64,000 bases of DNA from Cryptomeria japonica (Eukaryota; Streptophyta; Pinopsida; Cupressales; Cupressaceae). The position numbers were made by a program, and so were the translations under genes. The notes beneath the pieces were generated by a model that saw only the letters and a list, made by a program, of their open reading frames with translations, made no database searches and was not told where the DNA came from. Shown here in pieces: positions 60,560-64,000 of the stretch. The first letter of the stretch is position 1. Every line of letters starts with the position of its first letter. Location of the stretch: the NCBI RefSeq assembly GCF_030272615.1, contig NC_081414.1, forward strand, positions 824,826,396-824,890,395. Direction: 5' to 3'.

Positions 60560-61320
60560 TTTGGATGACCGCATTCTACTACAGTTCAATGTTTTCCACC
60601 GGAATCTTCACTATTTCATGTGAATCAACATGTCATAAGTGTAGCCTCACACTCTTTGATGGGGGAAATATATTTCTTGATTTTCTTCCCCTGGGCCAAA
60701 GCATCTTGATCCTAATTTCTGGAACAAGTGTCTGTATTGAAGATAGGTGCAACCTCAACTTCCTTCTTCCACCAAATCTTCTTCATTTCAACCTTCGCAT
60801 CCTCATTATTGATTTTCTTTACCGAAACACTTGTTTTAGCTTCTCCATTTTTACAATATCTTGTAATGTGTCCAGGATTGTTGCAGTTGCTGCATCTATT
60901 ATTTCTTTGACCTACCTTGACCTGTATTCGTTAGCCTTATGTCCAAACATTTTGCATGTATAGAAACAACCTTCAAAATAACTATTTCTATATCGATCTA
61001 TTATAGCATGATTTTTACATTGACTAGCTTTATGACCATAACTACTACAATTATAATATATACCAGATAAAGATTTAACATTTTGGTTTATTCTATTTCT
61101 ACATTCAAATGCTTTCTGACATAGTTTAGTACAATTAAAATAATAACCATTAAAAGAGTGTTTCTTTTACTTACTTGTTATTGACCGACAACTTACCTTT
61201 GTCATCCTTAGTAGACCTTCTTTTCTTTTTTCCTTGCATTGTGAGATTTCACCAGTTTCAAATCCTAGGCCATTTTTGTTTTATAGAGACTTTTGCACAG
61301 CTAACATCTCATCAAGCTTG
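60560..61320 (-). pseudogene. ORF1 fragment with zinc-knuckle array (two-ORF family)
   Basis: The minus strand starts with LDEMLAVQKSL, a stop, then NKNGLGFETGE, matching the pre-knuckle motif of B and C. Four knuckle positions follow: 61142-61101 (YFNCTKLCQKAFEC), 61058-61017 (YYNCSSYGHKASQC), 60965-60924 (TCKMFGHKANEY) and 60894-60853 (CSNCNNPGHITRYC). Only the last keeps all ligands. The first Cys is Tyr in two (TGT to TAT). A one-base frameshift lies near 60910. The tail VEMKKIWWKKEVE matches the IKLQKIWKKIE tail of element C. Coiled-coil part, PBS and LTR are missing. Confidence 0.7.
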
Positions 61321-61344
61321 ACTATCAATGACAACATTCTAACA
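61321..61344 (-). repeat. 24-base copy of the LTR F terminus
   Basis: Identical to 48630-48653, the minus-strand 5' end of LTR F (TGTTAGAATGTTGTCATTG and on). It directly abuts ORF1 sequence, so an LTR edge has been joined to the middle of ORF1 by deletion or recombination. Confidence 0.7.
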
Positions 61345-62400
61345 TGTAATATATAAATTTATGTAGTTAATTAGCTGAAAGATATTGGAACCTGTGCATT
61401 CTTCATTAGTATGTTTCAATAGTTCAGCATTTCATTGACTGCTCAACTCAAAGCATTTCCAACTCTCAAGGTGTTGTCTTTTGTGACATCAGCCAATTTA
61501 GTTCATTCATGACCAGTGAATGGTAGAAGACATGAGAAGTGTGTTAGCACAATTTTTCAAGAGATGTAGTACCTTGCTAGAATTAAATGCAGTTAATGAC
61601 TTGATCCTTAAAATGGCTACCATCAATCTAACTTCTTTTTTGTCCCAAATGTGCAACCACAAGAGCTTTGAGTTTTCTAGGTCATGCAAGAGGTTGCAAA
61701 GAAGCAAAGAGATAGGTTAGAATCAATTTACCTCATTTATTTTATCTTCTCTCTTTAGAACGCTCTTTCCAAGTGAAATATTTTGATGGTCTTAAATGTT
61801 TCTCCCATGGGCACGTGTAATATATTTCCCCAAGCGTTTGCAAACTCACTTATTGAACTCTATTACTACAAATTTCTTTTGGTTGATTGTTTATTGTGCT
61901 CAAAATTTTGGTTCCCTCTAATGCCACCAAGAGTAGAAGAAGGCTCTGATGGTATGAAGTATATAAATGAGGAAGACACATGTCTCCTCAATATCCGAAG
62001 AAGAATGTGGCATGGCTCTAGAAGGGTCATCTTTTATTTTGAGATCTTGTTTAGTTATCTTTATAACGGTTGTCCTCAAGAAGTACTTACTTTAATGACA
62101 ATTATTAAAACATGGCTATAAATTAGAATAGTGGAAAAAAACCTTTGGGGGGGGCTCTGTTCTTTTTTGGGGGGTATCTTAAAGTGAGTCTCTTTTTTTT
62201 TACTATTTTGGAGATGTTGATATAATTACTGAAGGAACAATTAATGAAAACTATCTGAATTGGTTATCTAAATATCTGAAAACAACCTCCAATTAAATGA
62301 CTATTATAATATCCAATCAAACATGCATCATTGATAACAAATGCTCAAATAAAATTTTAATCACTTCTGCAAATAATAAGAAATTGTCTAAATAGAGATA
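61345..62400. other. Unassigned sequence
   Basis: Plus-strand frames 61520-61720 (66 codons) and 61783-62121 (112 codons) show no recognised domain. A G-run (62147-62154) and T-run follow. No repeat ends identified. Confidence 0.35.
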
Positions 62401-62409
62401 TATTCCACA

Positions 62410-63130
62410 TAAGAAGATTAAATCATCCAACAATCATAACACAAGGAACTTGCTCTCAATGAATAGTTTGGTGAAGATTTTTGCAATTTGATCTAATTTC
62501 AAGAAATACTTTAGATCAGTGATCTTTTCATGAATCAACTCCCGAAAATAGTGCATGTGGATCTCAATATGCTTGGTCCTCTGATGATGGACCAGATTGA
62601 GAGAGATCTACATGGCAATTTGGTTGTCACAAAAGATGATTGTTGGCTTCTAAAGATAAATGCCAAACTTGTTGACAATGTTTAGATGCCAAATAGCCTT
62701 AGTAGAAGCATTAATTGCTCCACAATACTCAACCTCTTTAGATGAAAGAGAAATTATCGACTGCTTCTTGTTCGACCAACAAACTAGTTTGAAACCAAGA
62801 GAGAAGCAATATTTTGAAGTAGACATGTGATCCTGAGAATTGCTTACCCTATTTGAATTTGTGTATCCCACTAAGTCAAAATTTGTGCTTGTTGCATAGT
62901 AAATCCCATAACCATGCAAAATCTAGAGATCATATAAAGAGAATACTCAGGCTGTGTAAGGAATATCCCTGACAAAGACTAAATGATCTCCATCCCCAAA
63001 AAGTAGTGAAAAAGGCCTAAGTCCATCATCAAGAAACTATTGTGAAGGGAAATTTTCACTACCTGAATGGTGGATGAGTGACTCCATGTGATCAACAAGA
63101 CATCAACATAGAGAACCAAAAGTAATATGA
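62410..63130 (-). pseudogene. Copia RT/RNase H remnant of a different lineage
   Basis: The minus strand near 63110-62930 gives pieces of the RT end in shifting phases (LYVDVLLIT, DLGLFHYFLGMEI, GIFLTQPEYS). Then 62919-62650 gives FDLVGYTNSN, YCFSLGFKLVCWSNKKQS and ISLSSKEVEY. 62640-62430 gives HQRTKHIEIHMHYFRE and IAKIFTK. These are the copia RNase H core motifs. Several frameshifts and stops are present. Residues differ clearly from A, D, E and I, so it is another, older copia family. No LTR seen. Confidence 0.82.
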
Positions 63131-64000
63131 AAAAATTATGGTTTCACCATCATATGTGGTAAAATCACTAATTTTTGCTTAGAGACCATCACATTAGGGA
63201 AAGATAGAATTTTATAGATCTAGCCTTGGTAGATCTAGCTTTTGATTAGATTCCAGGGGTTTCTAATGTACCTCTTCTTTCCCTTTAAATTGAATTGATT
63301 TGATTAATGATGTTGAAATTAGGGTTAATGTACGTGAATGACCAGATCTAATCCTAGAAGGTCAACCTGAATTTTTGGGACCAGAATGCTCGTCACTCTA
63401 GTTCTCTCAACTTTTCTCCTTCCAAAAGGGAATTTATTCATCTCTACGAATGATTTTGATCTTAAAAATTACAGCTCTGTACTTGTTCCTGCACATAGTG
63501 GAGAAGGGAAAATGGTCGGGAATAGGGTTTGCATTAAGTCAAACCCTGGTTTTGGAATTAACCATGAAATAGAATTGAAATGTAAATGAAGTACTATAAT
63601 AGAAATAATTTTCTTTCAAGGGAAATGTTGAAAATGTCTAAAACACTAATGATATACCTTTTTAAGAAGTTTTATTTGTCTTCACAAGGAATTAGGGTTT
63701 TATGTAGATAGTATTCATAAAACATAGAACATGAATGCCATATCCAATGCTTGAATCTTGACTTTACTTCTGCCCCAATGCTTGAAAGAAGACTGATTGC
63801 TTTCTCACTTGAATTTTCTGGATATAATTGAGGACTTGAATTTTCTAATTGATTGCTTATGTTTGAAATGAGAGGGGCGAACCTCCTTTTATACATGTAA
63901 GTCAAAACACAAATTAATTTTTTGACATGATCCAACATAGGATCTTGGTTCCCACTCAAATCATGTTACTATTATTAGGCCCAAAAATGAGCCCTTTTAA
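63131..64000. other. Unassigned sequence at the window edge
   Basis: Frames at 63386-63589 (plus) and 63672-63959 (minus, 95 codons, MSGNQDPMLDHVKK) have no known motif. It could be part of an element continuing beyond the window. Confidence 0.3.

Noticed and set aside
1-64000. tRNA, rRNA or intact protein-coding host genes
   Set aside because: None could be supported; the only tRNA-like matches are the 12-base primer-binding sites.

Overview
The window looks like intergenic DNA from a large, repeat-rich seed-plant nuclear genome. A gymnosperm would fit, but that is inference from the repeat style, not proof. I see no intact host gene, rRNA or tRNA. Almost all recognisable sequence is LTR retrotransposon, and every long reading frame is interrupted by stops or frameshifts.

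Layout. 1-2.3 kb: decayed plant-mobile-domain (PMD/MAIN-like) gene on the minus strand, with an AGCGCT-core minisatellite beside it. 2.8-4.2 kb: AT-rich sequence without a gene. 4.2-19.1 kb: element B (minus strand, non-autonomous), with Sirevirus-like copia element A inserted in its left LTR and solo LTR K in its right LTR. 19.1-19.9 kb: unassigned. 19.9-48.7 kb: a five-level nest. LTR F contains the tandem copia element D-E (LTR-internal-LTR-internal-LTR, one TSD for the whole unit). Its middle LTR contains element C (non-autonomous, two ORFs). The left LTR of C contains copia element I, and the RNase H region of I contains solo LTR J. 48.7-55.0 kb: element G, related to C, with solo LTR H inside its ORF2. 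55-60 kb: unassigned repeats, a 349-bp tandem duplication and a broken ankyrin/CCCH zinc-finger gene copy. 60.0-61.3 kb: a further fragment of the C-type two-ORF family. 62.4-63.1 kb: RT/RNase H remnant of a different copia lineage. The rest is unassigned.

How the parts relate. Elements A, D, E and I encode Gag, protease, integrase, RT and RNase H of a Sirevirus-like lineage. They share a PBS matching initiator tRNA-Met and several polypurine-tract copies ahead of the 3' LTR. Elements B, C, G and the 60-kb fragment encode none of these enzymes. Instead they carry ORF1 (coiled coil, then up to five CCHC zinc knuckles) and ORF2 (a long protein I cannot assign). They keep the same type of PBS, PPT copies and LTR-end module, which suggests, as inference, that the autonomous copia proteins mobilise them. 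This two-ORF family is the best candidate here for an undescribed system.
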